A DNA stretch of 64,000 bases from Anaerolinea sp. (lineage in GTDB: Bacteria > Chloroflexota > Anaerolineae > Anaerolineales > Villigracilaceae), in NCBI GenBank assembly GCA_020723805.1, contig DYID01000011.1:45822-109821 (forward strand), in the 5' to 3' direction. Made by a program: the position numbers and the translations under genes. The notes under the pieces are model-generated. The model had not been told where the DNA came from. It saw only the letters and a list, made by a program, of their open reading frames with translations, and searched no databases. The first letter of the stretch is position 1; every line of letters begins with the position of its first letter. This document shows positions 1 through 8,535 of this stretch, piece by piece.

Positions 1-492
1 GACAACAACCATGCCTTTGCGGCGCTCGGTCCACACGCGGAACGAATCCTTGCCCCGCACCCGATTGATTTCCCGCACGGCTTGGACAGCCCGGTGGGCA
101 GGGTCTATGAACTGGATGGACAGGTGCTTCTCCTTGGTGTGGGGCATGGCGCAAACACCACCATTCACCTGGCGGAGAGCATGGCGGGAGTCCGTTACCG
201 GCGCGACAAATATCTGACTATTCTCAAAGATGGAAAACCAACCCGTCTCGAATACCGCGAAATTGACCATTGTTGCCGGAACTTTATTCTTGCAGAGGGC
301 TGGCTCGAAGAGCGCGGCTTGCAAAGGCGGGGGACGGTAGGAAACGCAGAGGCGCGCCTCGTCCGCTCACGGGATGTGGTGACAGTGGTAGTCGAACGAC
401 TAAAGCAAAACGAAACCACCTTCCTGCATCCGAAAGGCTTTGACGAGGAGTGCGATGACGCCTGGAGGAGCCTGGAGGGGTCAGGGCGTTGA
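1..492 (+). CDS. AAC(3)-family aminoglycoside N-acetyltransferase-like protein, 5' truncated by window edge
   Basis: The reading frame is open from base 1 to a TGA at 490-492, so the N-terminus lies outside the window. The visible 163 residues contain the family C-terminal signature: [11 protein letters not shown], then [11 protein letters not shown] and [18 protein letters not shown], as in antibiotic NAT (AAC(3)) proteins that use acetyl-CoA. Many chromosomal members act on unknown amines, so resistance cannot be claimed. The 3' end overlaps the convergent TIR gene by 12 bp. An internal TTG at 82 is not a convincing start because homology continues upstream of it. Confidence 0.8.
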   Translation, partial: DNNHAFAALGPHAERILAPHPIDFPHGLDSPVGRVYELDGQVLLLGVGHGANTTIHLAESMAGVRYRRDKYLTILKDGKPTRLEYREIDHCCRNFILAEGWLEERGLQRRGTVGNAEARLVRSRDVVTVVVERLKQNETTFLHPKGFDEECDDAWRSLEGSGR

Positions 493-1566
493 GGTGGCTG
501 TGGGCGGCTCGGCGGTGGGGGTGAAGGTCTCGGTCGGAGTTGGGGAAGGCGTGATGGTCGGAGTATTGCTGGGGGTGGGCGTGGGCGTCAATGTGACGAC
601 GGGTAACAAGTCTATGGGGGTGTGTTTGTCGAGCAGGTCGCGGCGAATCCAGCCGCCCTCAAACGGACGCAGACTTGCCTCCTTTTGGTTGGGGGCAATG
701 AGCAGCCAAGTGTCGCCATCGGTGGTGATTTGCGCCGAGAACCACGGGCAGACGTTCAGCCGCGTCCCATTTTCATCGAGCAAAGCCAGGATTTCTGCCC
801 GGTACGTTTGCCCGGGGCCGGAGCGCACGTAGATGTTGGGGGATTCGATGGTGATGCAGATGCGGATTTCCACTTCGAAGACGCGCGTCGGCGAAGGGGT
901 GAGGGTCGCGGTAGGAGTGGAGGTGAGTGTGGGAGTGCCTGTCGCTGTGGCGGTGAGGGTGGGGGAAGGCGTGGCTGAGGCGGGGAGGTCGGTAGAGGTG
1001 GGCGAGGCAGGCGACGGCGGAGTCAGAGACGGGGTGTACGTCACCGCAGGGGGAGGCGTGAAGAGTGCCTTCCCTCCCAGGGCGAGCAGGAGGATCAGTC
1101 CGATAATTCCCGGTATGCCAAATTTGAGGAACGCTGGCGGCAGGGAAAGAGCCTTCTTTTTATAGGGTGCGACGGCAGGAGGGGTACCGGTGAAACCAAG
1201 CGGAGTGAGGAGTTTGGTGAAGTTATCGGCGTATTCTCCCTCCGAGAAGTTGACGAAGTTGATGGTGTTGAGCGCGAACGGCACTTCGCAGGCGGCGAGC
1301 ATGATGGGGATGATTTTCTTGCGCAGGGAGAGCGCCTGAGTGTATTCCTTGCGCACCCATTCAGACTCGATGGAGTTGGGCGAGAGGACGACGATGAAAT
1401 AGAGGCTGGTTTTGATGGCTTCGGGGATGTTACGCACCCAGTCGTCGCCGCCGCGCAGGTCGGTGATGTCCCACCAGACATCGTAGCCGGCGGTTTCGAG
1501 GTCGCCAGCCAGTTTGCGGACGAAATCCATGTCTTTACGCGAATAACTGATGAAGACTTTTTCCAT
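481..1566 (-). CDS. TIR domain - TM - bacterial SH3 protein
   Basis: 361 residues. Residues 1-130 are a TIR_2-type domain ([10 protein letters not shown] start, GYDVWWD, then SEWVRKEY). E74 in WVRKE sits where TIR NADases keep the catalytic Glu, so NAD hydrolysis is possible but not shown. One hydrophobic segment follows at about 150-170 ([14 protein letters not shown]), then a Pro/Thr/Ser-rich linker, an SH3_3-like module at about 232-310 ([17 protein letters not shown]) and a second PT-rich tail. This predicts a cytoplasmic TIR with an exported wall-sensing part. A GGGAG Shine-Dalgarno lies upstream of the ATG. The 3' end overlaps the AAC(3)-like gene by 12 bp. No classical defence partner is adjacent. 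Confidence 0.8.
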   Translation of the reverse strand: MEKVFISYSRKDMDFVRKLAGDLETAGYDVWWDITDLRGGDDWVRNIPEAIKTSLYFIVVLSPNSIESEWVRKEYTQALSLRKKIIPIMLAACEVPFALNTINFVNFSEGEYADNFTKLLTPLGFTGTPPAVAPYKKKALSLPPAFLKFGIPGIIGLILLLALGGKALFTPPPAVTYTPSLTPPSPASPTSTDLPASATPSPTLTATATGTPTLTSTPTATLTPSPTRVFEVEIRICITIESPNIYVRSGPGQTYRAEILALLDENGTRLNVCPWFSAQITTDGDTWLLIAPNQKEASLRPFEGGWIRRDLLDKHTPIDLLPVVTLTPTPTPSNTPTITPSPTPTETFTPTAEPPTATSTP

Positions 1567-1732
1567 ACTCTCCCAACGTTTGGTTTCTTGTCTGTGTTCC
1601 GTGCCTGCGCCTTAAAAACCAGCAACAGCGCAATGAACAAATCTTGAAAACCCTGCAAGAGTGTTTTCGCGAGGCATTGATAATACCATTCCTGGGCACA
1701 TTTTTGGGAAGACGTTGAAGCACAACGCGAAA

Positions 1733-2980
1733 CTAGCCGGTGATGGAAGACCAGGGAACGGCAAGGATGTTTTCATCCAGCCGCTTGACACGAGCGCCGC
1801 TATAAAGGATTAACCCGCCAGAAGCATGTGGATGATCCGTCAAGAACGCTCGCAGTCCCGCTGTGTCTTTATAGCCAATAGTACCTGTTAACTTGACCTC
1901 GATTGCCAGCAGCCGTCTGCCATGTTCAAGGACAAAATCTACTTCTGTACCGTCCATAGTTCGCCAGAAGTGGAGTCGCCCGGCGGGTGTCATCAAGCGG
2001 GCTAGAATCCGCAGATGATGATAAATAAATGTTTCAAAGTAAGCCCCATATTCGCGCGCCTTGAGCAGGTCATCTACTTCGTAATATCCCGACAAAAAGA
2101 CAGCCAGCGCGGGATCGTTGAAAAAGACTTTTGGAGATTTCAACAATCTGGTGGTGCGGCTTGCGGTAAAGGCGGGCAAACGATTGAATAAGTGAGTAGT
2201 CTCCAGGATGTTCAGATAGCGATGTGTGGTAGGTTGGGACAGACGTGCATCGCGGGCGAGTTCCGATTGATTGAGCAATTGGGCGGAACGCAGGGCAGCC
2301 AGTTCCATAACACGGCGAAAATCCAATAGCGCATCAATCTGTGCGACCTGACGCAGATCACGTTCCAGATAGGTCGCCACATATCCCTCCCACCAGCGTA
2401 CCCATGCCTGTGAGGAATTCAATGTAAGCAAGGGAGGCATAAAGCCGCGAAGGATCATCTCTGCCGGGTCGGACAAGGCGGACGGTATTTCTCCTTCTTC
2501 CGGGAATTCGCCGCGCAATAGACGGGCGAGAAGATCAGGATGAGGGCGGTTATTCATTTCGCCCATTGACATGGGATCCAGCACAAAGTAAACGGCGCGC
2601 CCCGCCAGGCTTTCACTGACTCGTTTCATCTGCAGCAAATTGGCAGACCCGGAAAGCACGAATTGATACTTTCCGGGATGTTGATCTACTGTTCTCTTGA
2701 TTGCCGGCAAAAGATTGGGGGCTTTTTGAACCTCGTCCAAGACAACTTGATTTACCCCCGACCATAAAGACTCCGGATTGGAATGCGCCTGTTCCAGCGT
2801 GTCGAAATCATCCAAGGTGCGAAACCGCCAGCCTCTGAAGGGTTCGGCATTCATGAGCAGTGTACTTTTTCCGACCTGCCTTGCGCCTGTCAACACGACG
2901 ATAGGGTGGTCTTGAATGGCAGCCTGCAGCAGGGGAGTAAGCCAGCGTTCCCGGTATGACGTTTCCGAAAAGTTATTCAT
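1733..2980 (-). CDS. AAA-type ATPase with DUF4143 C-terminal domain
   Basis: 415 residues. The N-terminal ATPase has Walker A GARQVGKST (about residue 33) and Walker B VVLDEVQK, then the sensor-like FVLSGSANLL. The C-terminal DUF4143 part ends with a PD-(D/E)XK-like pattern, GTEVDFVL followed by AIEVKLT. Proteins of this architecture are common, often mobile, and of unclear role; some are suspected DNA-binding or toxin-antitoxin related ATPases. The gene is monocistronic, with TATTAT on the minus strand 13 nt before the ATG. Confidence 0.85.
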   Translation of the reverse strand: MNNFSETSYRERWLTPLLQAAIQDHPIVVLTGARQVGKSTLLMNAEPFRGWRFRTLDDFDTLEQAHSNPESLWSGVNQVVLDEVQKAPNLLPAIKRTVDQHPGKYQFVLSGSANLLQMKRVSESLAGRAVYFVLDPMSMGEMNNRPHPDLLARLLRGEFPEEGEIPSALSDPAEMILRGFMPPLLTLNSSQAWVRWWEGYVATYLERDLRQVAQIDALLDFRRVMELAALRSAQLLNQSELARDARLSQPTTHRYLNILETTHLFNRLPAFTASRTTRLLKSPKVFFNDPALAVFLSGYYEVDDLLKAREYGAYFETFIYHHLRILARLMTPAGRLHFWRTMDGTEVDFVLEHGRRLLAIEVKLTGTIGYKDTAGLRAFLTDHPHASGGLILYSGARVKRLDENILAVPWSSITG

Positions 2981-2987
2981 GTCGTGA

Positions 2988-2993
2988 ATAATA
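2988..2993 (-). promoter_or_regulatory. Candidate -10 hexamer, near-leaderless
   Basis: On the minus strand TATTAT starts 13 nt before the ATG of the DUF4143 ATPase, placing the predicted transcription start at or within a base or two of the start codon. No clear -35 is visible. Confidence 0.35.
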
Positions 2994-3111
2994 ATTCAAA
3001 ACACTGATTCGCGCAATTAGGATTTTTGAACATCGCAGGCTCATAAAACAGCCAGTCAGGGGTTTTCTCTCTGGAATTCAAACTCTAACCATCTTCTCAC
3101 CTTCCCGCCTC

Positions 3112-3172
3112 TTGACCAAAAACGTACTTCGCTATAAAGTTAAGCCTGCTTAACTAAAAAGAAGGCTTAACT
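3112..3172 (+). promoter_or_regulatory. marR promoter with 8-2-8 palindromic operator and an extra half-site
   Basis: TTGACC (3112-3117) and TATAAA (3133-3138) are spaced by 15 nt. A perfect palindrome AGTTAAGC-CT-GCTTAACT occupies 3138-3155, overlapping the end of the -10. The half-site GCTTAACT recurs at 3165-3172, 17 bp further on and touching the marR ATG. A GAAGG ribosome site (3161-3165) lies inside this second site. The arrangement suggests autorepression of marR and the exporter operon. Confidence 0.7.
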
Positions 3173-3616
3173 ATGCCCAAAACGCTCCAAATTACCCAAA
3201 CCCTGCGCGAATGGATGGATGTTTTCATGCACCGTTCCATGCGCGACTGGGCGCGCTTTGCCAAATCCACCGGGCTTTCGATGGCGCAGTTCGGCGTGTT
3301 GATGCAGTTGTATCACAAGGGCGCCTGCGGCATGTCGCAAATCAGCGAGCGCTTCGATGTGACGCCTGCGGCGGCGAGTCAGTTGGTGGAAAAACTCGTC
3401 CAAGCGGGTTACATCAAGCGCGCCGAAGACCCCTCTGACCGCCGTGCCAAACTGCTGAAACTCTCCCCCAGTGGCACGAAACTCATCGAGGAAGGCATCA
3501 ACGAACGTTACCGCTGGCTGGACGATTTGGTCAGCCGCCTCTCGCCCGAAGAGCAAGTCAGGGTCAGCGAGGCGCTCGAAATCCTGACCCGCGCCGCCCA
3601 AGAGATGGAACCGTAA
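3173..3616 (+). CDS. MarR family transcriptional regulator
   Basis: 147 residues, normal MarR length. The winged helix is recognisable: LSMAQFGVLMQLYHKG, then ISERFDVTPAAASQLVEKL (recognition helix), and the wing SDRRAKLLKLSPSG containing the conserved D-R-R. The ATG follows a GAAGG site and the AGTTAAGC/GCTTAACT operator, so it probably represses itself and the ABC exporter pair that starts 60 bp downstream. A ligand, probably a hydrophobic toxin or drug, would relieve repression; this is inferred from family and context. Confidence 0.92.
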   Translation: MPKTLQITQTLREWMDVFMHRSMRDWARFAKSTGLSMAQFGVLMQLYHKGACGMSQISERFDVTPAAASQLVEKLVQAGYIKRAEDPSDRRAKLLKLSPSGTKLIEEGINERYRWLDDLVSRLSPEEQVRVSEALEILTRAAQEMEP

Positions 3617-3675
3617 CGCCGCCCGCTGATTACTGCCTTACTGATCACTGATCACTCACCCCCCCCGGAGTCCCC

Positions 3676-5919
3676 ATGTCCCGTATCCTCAAATACCTCA
3701 AACCTTTCACGCTTTTATTGATTCTGGCGGTTGTCCTGCTCTTCCTGCAAGCCAACGCCGACCTGGCTCTGCCCGATTACATGTCGCGCATCGTCAACGT
3801 GGGCATTCAGCAGAGCGGAGTGGAAAGCCCGCTGCCGGACGCCATGCGTCAGGTCACGATGGAGCGGCTGACTCTCTTCCTGACCACCGAAGAAAAAGAC
3901 GCGGTTCTGGCGCAGTACAAATGGATTGATTCCGCCTCGCCAGACTATGACGCCTATCTCAAGCAATATCCCGCTTTAGCCGAATCTCCCATCTACGTTT
4001 TGCAGACGACCGACGCCGCCACGCGCACCGACCTGGAAACGATTCTCGCCAAGCCTTTACTGACGGTCTTCGGCATCGAGCAGGCGCTTCAAAACCCCGA
4101 CCAGGCGGCGGCGATGTTCAAAAGCGGCGGATTCGACCTCTCGAAACTGCCGCCCGGCATGGACATCTTCGATGCGCTGAAACTCATGCCCGAATCCCAG
4201 CGCACACAACTGTTGAGCGCCGTTGACGAACGCTTCACCTCCCTGGGCGGAGAAAAAGCCATTCGTCAAGCCGCGGCGCGCGCCGTCGTCGCCGAATACG
4301 AAGCGCTGGGTGTGGACGTTCAAAAGATGCAGAACGCCTATCTCTTCAAAGTCGGCGGGCAGATGCTGCTCATCGCCCTGGTCTCGGCGGTCGCTACCAT
4401 TCTGGTTGGGCTGCTTGGCTCGCGCATCGCGGCAGGGCTGGCGCGCGACCTGCGCCGCTTCCTGTTCGAGAAAGTGATGCGCTTCTCCGGCGCGGAGTTC
4501 GAGCATTTCTCCACCGCTTCGCTCATCACCCGCGCCACCAACGACATCACCCAGGTGCAGTCGGTGATGGGTATTTTCGTGCGCATGGTCTTCTACGCGC
4601 CCATCATCGGTATCGGCGGCATCATCCGCGCCGTGGATAAAAGCCCCTCCATGTGGTGGACGATTGCGCTGGCGGTGGGAATCCTGCTGCTCATGATTAT
4701 CACCATCTTCTCGATTGCCATGCCCAAGTTCCGCATCATCCAATCGCTGATGGATAAACTCAACCTGGTGGCGCGCGAAAACCTGAGCGGCATGATGGTC
4801 GTCCGCTCCTTCGACCGCGAACGGCACGAGGAAGCCCGCTTCGACCGCGCCAACCGCGACCTGACGGAGACCAACCTGTTCGTCAACCGCCTGTTCGTCA
4901 TCATGATGCCCTTCATGATGCTCATCATGAACGGCGCCACCATGCTCATCCTGTGGGTCGGCTCGAACCAGGTGGCGCAGGCGCAAATGGAAGTGGGCGA
5001 CATGATGGCGTTCATGCAATACGCCATGCAAATCGTCTTCGCCTTCCTTATGCTCTCCATGCTCTTCATCATGTTCCCGCGCGCCGACGTTTCCGCCCAC
5101 CGCATCGCCGACGTGCTGGAAATGCCCATCACCGTGCTCGACCCCGCCCAGCCCAAACACTTCCCCGAATCCTTCCAGCCGACCATCGAATTTCGGGATG
5201 TCTCCTTCCGCTACCCCGGCGCCGACGACGACGTGCTCCACCACCTGACCTTCCGCATCGAAGCCGGACAAACGGTCGGCATCATGGGGACGACGGGTTC
5301 GGGCAAATCCACCGTGGTCAATCTCATCCCGCGCTTCTTCGACGTGACCGGCGGCTCGCTCCTCGTCAGCGGCGTGGACATCCGCGACGTGCCGCTCAAG
5401 GAACTGCGCGACAAAATCGGCTACATCCCGCAGCGCAGCAACCTGTTCACCGGCACCATCGAAAGCAACCTGCGCTACGCCGACGAAGACGCCGACGAGG
5501 AAACCCTGCAACTCGCCCTCGAAATTGCCCAGGCGGCGGATTTCGTCCGGGAGCGAAGCGAGGGGCTGCGCGCCGAGGTCTCGCAGGGAGGCGTGAACTA
5601 CTCCGGCGGGCAGAAACAGCGTCTCAGCATCGCCCGCGCCCTGGTCAAGCGCGCTCCAATTTACATCTTCGACGATAGTTTCTCCGCCCTCGATTACCGC
5701 ACCGACGCCCGTCTGCGCCGCGCCCTGCTCAAGTCGCTCAAAGGAAGCACGGTACTGATCGTCTCACAGCGCATCGCCACCATCAAAAACGCCGACCAGA
5801 TTTTCGTTTTGGATGAAGGCAGGCTGATCGGTCAAGGCACACACGAGGAATTGATGAAAACCAACGAAATTTACCGCGAGATTGCCCTCTCGCAACTCAA
5901 ACAGGAGGCGCTGGCATGA
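3676..5919 (+). CDS. ABC exporter half-transporter, subunit 1 (degenerate catalytic residues)
   Basis: 747 residues: a six-TM type IV exporter domain followed by a nucleotide-binding domain (Walker A GTTGSGKST, signature YSGGQKQR). Catalytic positions are altered: Walker B is IFDDS, with Asp for the usual Glu, and the switch His is Gln (IVSQR). This is the known pattern of the degenerate partner in heterodimeric exporters of the BmrCD/LmrCD/TM287-288 type. The protein is about 160 residues longer than usual because of a large insertion between TM1 and TM2 (about residues 40-225), probably extracytoplasmic. It overlaps the partner gene by 4 bp (ATGA), so subunits are likely made in equal amounts. 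Multidrug export is the likely role. Confidence 0.92.
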   Translation: MSRILKYLKPFTLLLILAVVLLFLQANADLALPDYMSRIVNVGIQQSGVESPLPDAMRQVTMERLTLFLTTEEKDAVLAQYKWIDSASPDYDAYLKQYPALAESPIYVLQTTDAATRTDLETILAKPLLTVFGIEQALQNPDQAAAMFKSGGFDLSKLPPGMDIFDALKLMPESQRTQLLSAVDERFTSLGGEKAIRQAAARAVVAEYEALGVDVQKMQNAYLFKVGGQMLLIALVSAVATILVGLLGSRIAAGLARDLRRFLFEKVMRFSGAEFEHFSTASLITRATNDITQVQSVMGIFVRMVFYAPIIGIGGIIRAVDKSPSMWWTIALAVGILLLMIITIFSIAMPKFRIIQSLMDKLNLVARENLSGMMVVRSFDRERHEEARFDRANRDLTETNLFVNRLFVIMMPFMMLIMNGATMLILWVGSNQVAQAQMEVGDMMAFMQYAMQIVFAFLMLSMLFIMFPRADVSAHRIADVLEMPITVLDPAQPKHFPESFQPTIEFRDVSFRYPGADDDVLHHLTFRIEAGQTVGIMGTTGSGKSTVVNLIPRFFDVTGGSLLVSGVDIRDVPLKELRDKIGYIPQRSNLFTGTIESNLRYADEDADEETLQLALEIAQAADFVRERSEGLRAEVSQGGVNYSGGQKQRLSIARALVKRAPIYIFDDSFSALDYRTDARLRRALLKSLKGSTVLIVSQRIATIKNADQIFVLDEGRLIGQGTHEELMKTNEIYREIALSQLKQEALA

Positions 5920-7826
5920 ACGGCTCGAACCCCAAAGAACCCAAACCCCAATCCACGGCGTCCCCGCGCGGACCGATGGGCGGGCGCGGACCCATGGGAT
6001 ACAACCCGCACATGATGGGCGGTCCCGTTCAAAAAGCGCGCGACTTCAAAGGCACGCTTCGCAAACTGGTTTCCTATCTCGCGCCGTACCGCGCCAAAAT
6101 CACCCTGGTCTTCCTGCTGGCAATCGGTTCGACCGTCTTCATGATTGTGGGACCGAAGATTTTAGGCAACGCTACCACCGAGCTGTTCAACGGTATTCTG
6201 GCGAAAATCGCCGGCACGGGCGATGTGCCCTTCGATGTCATCGGGCGCATTTTGCTGACCGCCCTCGGCTTGTACGCGCTTTCCGCCGCTCTCAGTTACG
6301 CCCAGGGCTGGCTGATGACCGATGTCGCCATCGAGGTTACCTACAAACTGCGCCGCGAGATGATGGAAAAAATCAACCGCATGCCGTTCCGCTACTTCGA
6401 CGGCACGCCGCATGGCGAGACGCTCTCCCTGCTCACCAACGACGTGGACACCATCAACCAGACCCTCAACCAGAGCCTGACGCAAATCATCACCTCGCTG
6501 GTTGCCGTGGTGGGCATTCTCGCCATGATGATCACCATCTCCTGGCAGATGACGCTGGTGGCGCTGACCATCATCCCCGCCTCGATGATGATTGTGATGA
6601 TCATCGTGCGCCAGTCGCAGCGCTTCTTCAAGGAACAGCAGGATTACCTCGGTCACGTCAACGGGCATGTGGAGGAAATGTTCGGCGGGCATCTCATCGT
6701 CAAAGCCTTCAACGGCGAAGAGAAGAGCATCGCCAAATTCAACGAATACAACAACACCCTCTACGGCTCGGCGTGGAAATCGCAATTCTTCTCCAGCATC
6801 ATGATGCCGGTCATGCGGCTGGTGAGCAACCTGGGTTATGTGGCGGTCGTCATCCTCGGCGGCTGGCTGACCATCCGCAAAGCCATCACCGTCGGCGATA
6901 TTCAGGCGTTCATCCAGTACATCAACTCATTCACCCAGCCCATCACCCAACTGGCGAACATCTCCAACGTGCTGCAAAGCACCGTCGCCGCGGCAGAGCG
7001 CGTCTTCGACTTCCTCGAAAAAGAGGAAGAGACGCCCGAAACCGCCTCGCCCGTCAAACTGGAGCGCGTGCGCGGGCAGGTCGAATTTCGCGATGTGTAT
7101 TTCGGCTACGTCCCCGGCACGCCGGTCATCAAAGGCTTCTCGGCGGAGATTCAGCCCGGGCAGCGGGTGGCAATCGTCGGTCCGACCGGAGCCGGCAAGA
7201 CCACTATCGTCAAACTGCTGATGCGCTTCTACGACGTGGATAGCGGCTCCATCCGCATTGACGGTCACGACCTGCGCGAATTCACCCGCGCCGACGTGCA
7301 CACTATGTTCGGCATGGTGCTGCAGGATACCTGGCTGTTCAACGGCACGATTCTCGATAACATCCGCTACGGGCGCGAGGACGCCACGGAGGAAGAAGTC
7401 ATCGCCGCCGCTCAAGCCGCCCACGTGGATCACTTCATCCACACCCTGCCGGAAGGCTATCATTTCGTGCTGAACGAGGAAGTGACCAACATCTCGCAGG
7501 GACAGAAGCAACTGCTCACCATCGCCCGCGCCTTCCTTGCCAACTCGCCCATGCTCATCCTCGACGAAGCCACCAGTTCGGTGGATACGCACACCGAAAT
7601 CCTGATCCAGAAAGCGATGGACCAACTGATGCGCGGACGCACCAGTTTCATCATCGCTCACCGCCTGTCCACCATCCAGCACGCGGACCTGATTCTGGTG
7701 ATGCGCGACGGCAACATCGTCGAGCAGGGCACACACGCCCAGCTGCTGGCGCAGGGCGGCTTCTATGCCGACTTGTACAACAGCCAGTTCGAGAAAATGG
7801 AGGAACTGGAAGCGGTGAGTGTGTAG
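5916..7826 (+). CDS. ABC exporter half-transporter, subunit 2
   Basis: 636 residues, TM domain then NBD. Walker A is GPTGAGKTT, Walker B is MLILDEATSS with the catalytic Glu present, and the switch His is present (IIAHRLST). The signature is degenerate (NISQGQKQ instead of LSGGQ). This complements subunit 1: one composite ATP site has Asp/Gln plus SQGQ, the other is canonical. The N-terminus has a Gly/Met/Pro-rich stretch of about 40 residues before TM1. It is the last gene of the marR operon, followed by a terminator hairpin at 7854. Confidence 0.92.
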   Translation: MNGSNPKEPKPQSTASPRGPMGGRGPMGYNPHMMGGPVQKARDFKGTLRKLVSYLAPYRAKITLVFLLAIGSTVFMIVGPKILGNATTELFNGILAKIAGTGDVPFDVIGRILLTALGLYALSAALSYAQGWLMTDVAIEVTYKLRREMMEKINRMPFRYFDGTPHGETLSLLTNDVDTINQTLNQSLTQIITSLVAVVGILAMMITISWQMTLVALTIIPASMMIVMIIVRQSQRFFKEQQDYLGHVNGHVEEMFGGHLIVKAFNGEEKSIAKFNEYNNTLYGSAWKSQFFSSIMMPVMRLVSNLGYVAVVILGGWLTIRKAITVGDIQAFIQYINSFTQPITQLANISNVLQSTVAAAERVFDFLEKEEETPETASPVKLERVRGQVEFRDVYFGYVPGTPVIKGFSAEIQPGQRVAIVGPTGAGKTTIVKLLMRFYDVDSGSIRIDGHDLREFTRADVHTMFGMVLQDTWLFNGTILDNIRYGREDATEEEVIAAAQAAHVDHFIHTLPEGYHFVLNEEVTNISQGQKQLLTIARAFLANSPMLILDEATSSVDTHTEILIQKAMDQLMRGRTSFIIAHRLSTIQHADLILVMRDGNIVEQGTHAQLLAQGGFYADLYNSQFEKMEELEAVSV

Positions 7827-7853
7827 GTGGTAATTGGTGATCGGTAAATGGAT

Positions 7854-7891
7854 ATGCCCCTTTCCGTTTGGAGAGGGGCATTTGTATTTTT
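7854..7891 (+). terminator. Rho-independent terminator after the ABC exporter operon
   Basis: ATGCCCCTTTCC (7854-7865) pairs with GGAGAGGGGCAT (7870-7881), giving a 12-bp stem with one G-U pair, a GTTT loop and a T-rich tail. Confidence 0.75.
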
Positions 7892-7980
7892 GTCTTCCCG
7901 CCGGCTCTACGAAGTTTCCGAAAGAACCTGAAACCGCAAAATGTTACAATATTGCCGAAATCAATTCGTGCGGAGAAAAA

Positions 7981-8535
7981 ATGTCGAGGCAGATAGATGA
8001 ACTTGTCCGAATGCGTGATGTGGAAACCCTCTACGAGTTAATGAGCGAGAGCGATGAATGGCTGGTGCAATTGGAGGCGGCAGAAGGGCTTGTCAAACTT
8101 GGAGACCGGCGCGGCTACGATTTCCTCATCACAGCGCTGGCGAGCGACGATGAAGAAATCCTCGAAGTCGCAAGGGAGATTCTCGCCTCGCCCGAACTGA
8201 CGCGGATGAAGAACGAGATCGAGGCAGAACTGGAGCGCGAGCGCCGGGTCCAGATTGAAGCGGCAAAGCGGCGCATCCAAAGCGGGGGAAAGGTTTTTCG
8301 CTACAAGATGGTCTATCTGCCTGCCGCAGCGCTCATGGGCAACGACCCGCTGCAAAACGAATACAACCTCCCGGCGCTCGATAATCACGGACTGGCGGGC
8401 TGGGAAGTCGTCACCATCATCCCGCAGAGACGTTCCATGCTGGTTGGCAGTGTGGACGACCACTTTACCGGCGCATATTTCCTGCTCAAGAAGGAAATCC
8501 TGCCGCACGAGGGTGCTGAACTGGATGGCGGCTAA
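7981..8535 (+). CDS. HEAT-repeat-like protein with DUF4177-like C-terminus, function unknown
   Basis: 184 residues starting at the ATG that follows GGAG in 'gcggagaaaaaATG'; the frame is open further upstream but that part reads poorly. Residues 1-75 form HEAT-like helical pairs (VQLEAAEGLVKLGDRRGYDFL, then IALASDDEEILEVAREILA-type spacing). A charged helix follows (EIEAELERERRVQIEAAKRR), then a domain with LDNHGLAGWEVVTIIP, reminiscent of DUF4177 'GWELV' domains. It overlaps the mannosyltransferase gene by 11 bp and so is probably co-translated with it. No enzymatic motif is seen. Confidence 0.75.
   Translation: MSRQIDELVRMRDVETLYELMSESDEWLVQLEAAEGLVKLGDRRGYDFLITALASDDEEILEVAREILASPELTRMKNEIEAELERERRVQIEAAKRRIQSGGKVFRYKMVYLPAAALMGNDPLQNEYNLPALDNHGLAGWEVVTIIPQRRSMLVGSVDDHFTGAYFLLKKEILPHEGAELDGG

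Noticed and set aside
1..492. Aminoglycoside resistance gene
   Set aside because: Only the C-terminal part is visible and many AAC(3)-like proteins do not act on aminoglycosides; no resistance context is seen.
4057..5511. Very long open frame on the minus strand opposite the ABC exporter gene
   Set aside because: It is His/Asp/Glu-biased, lacks motifs and mirrors the codon pattern of the real plus-strand gene, as expected for an antisense shadow in GC-rich DNA.
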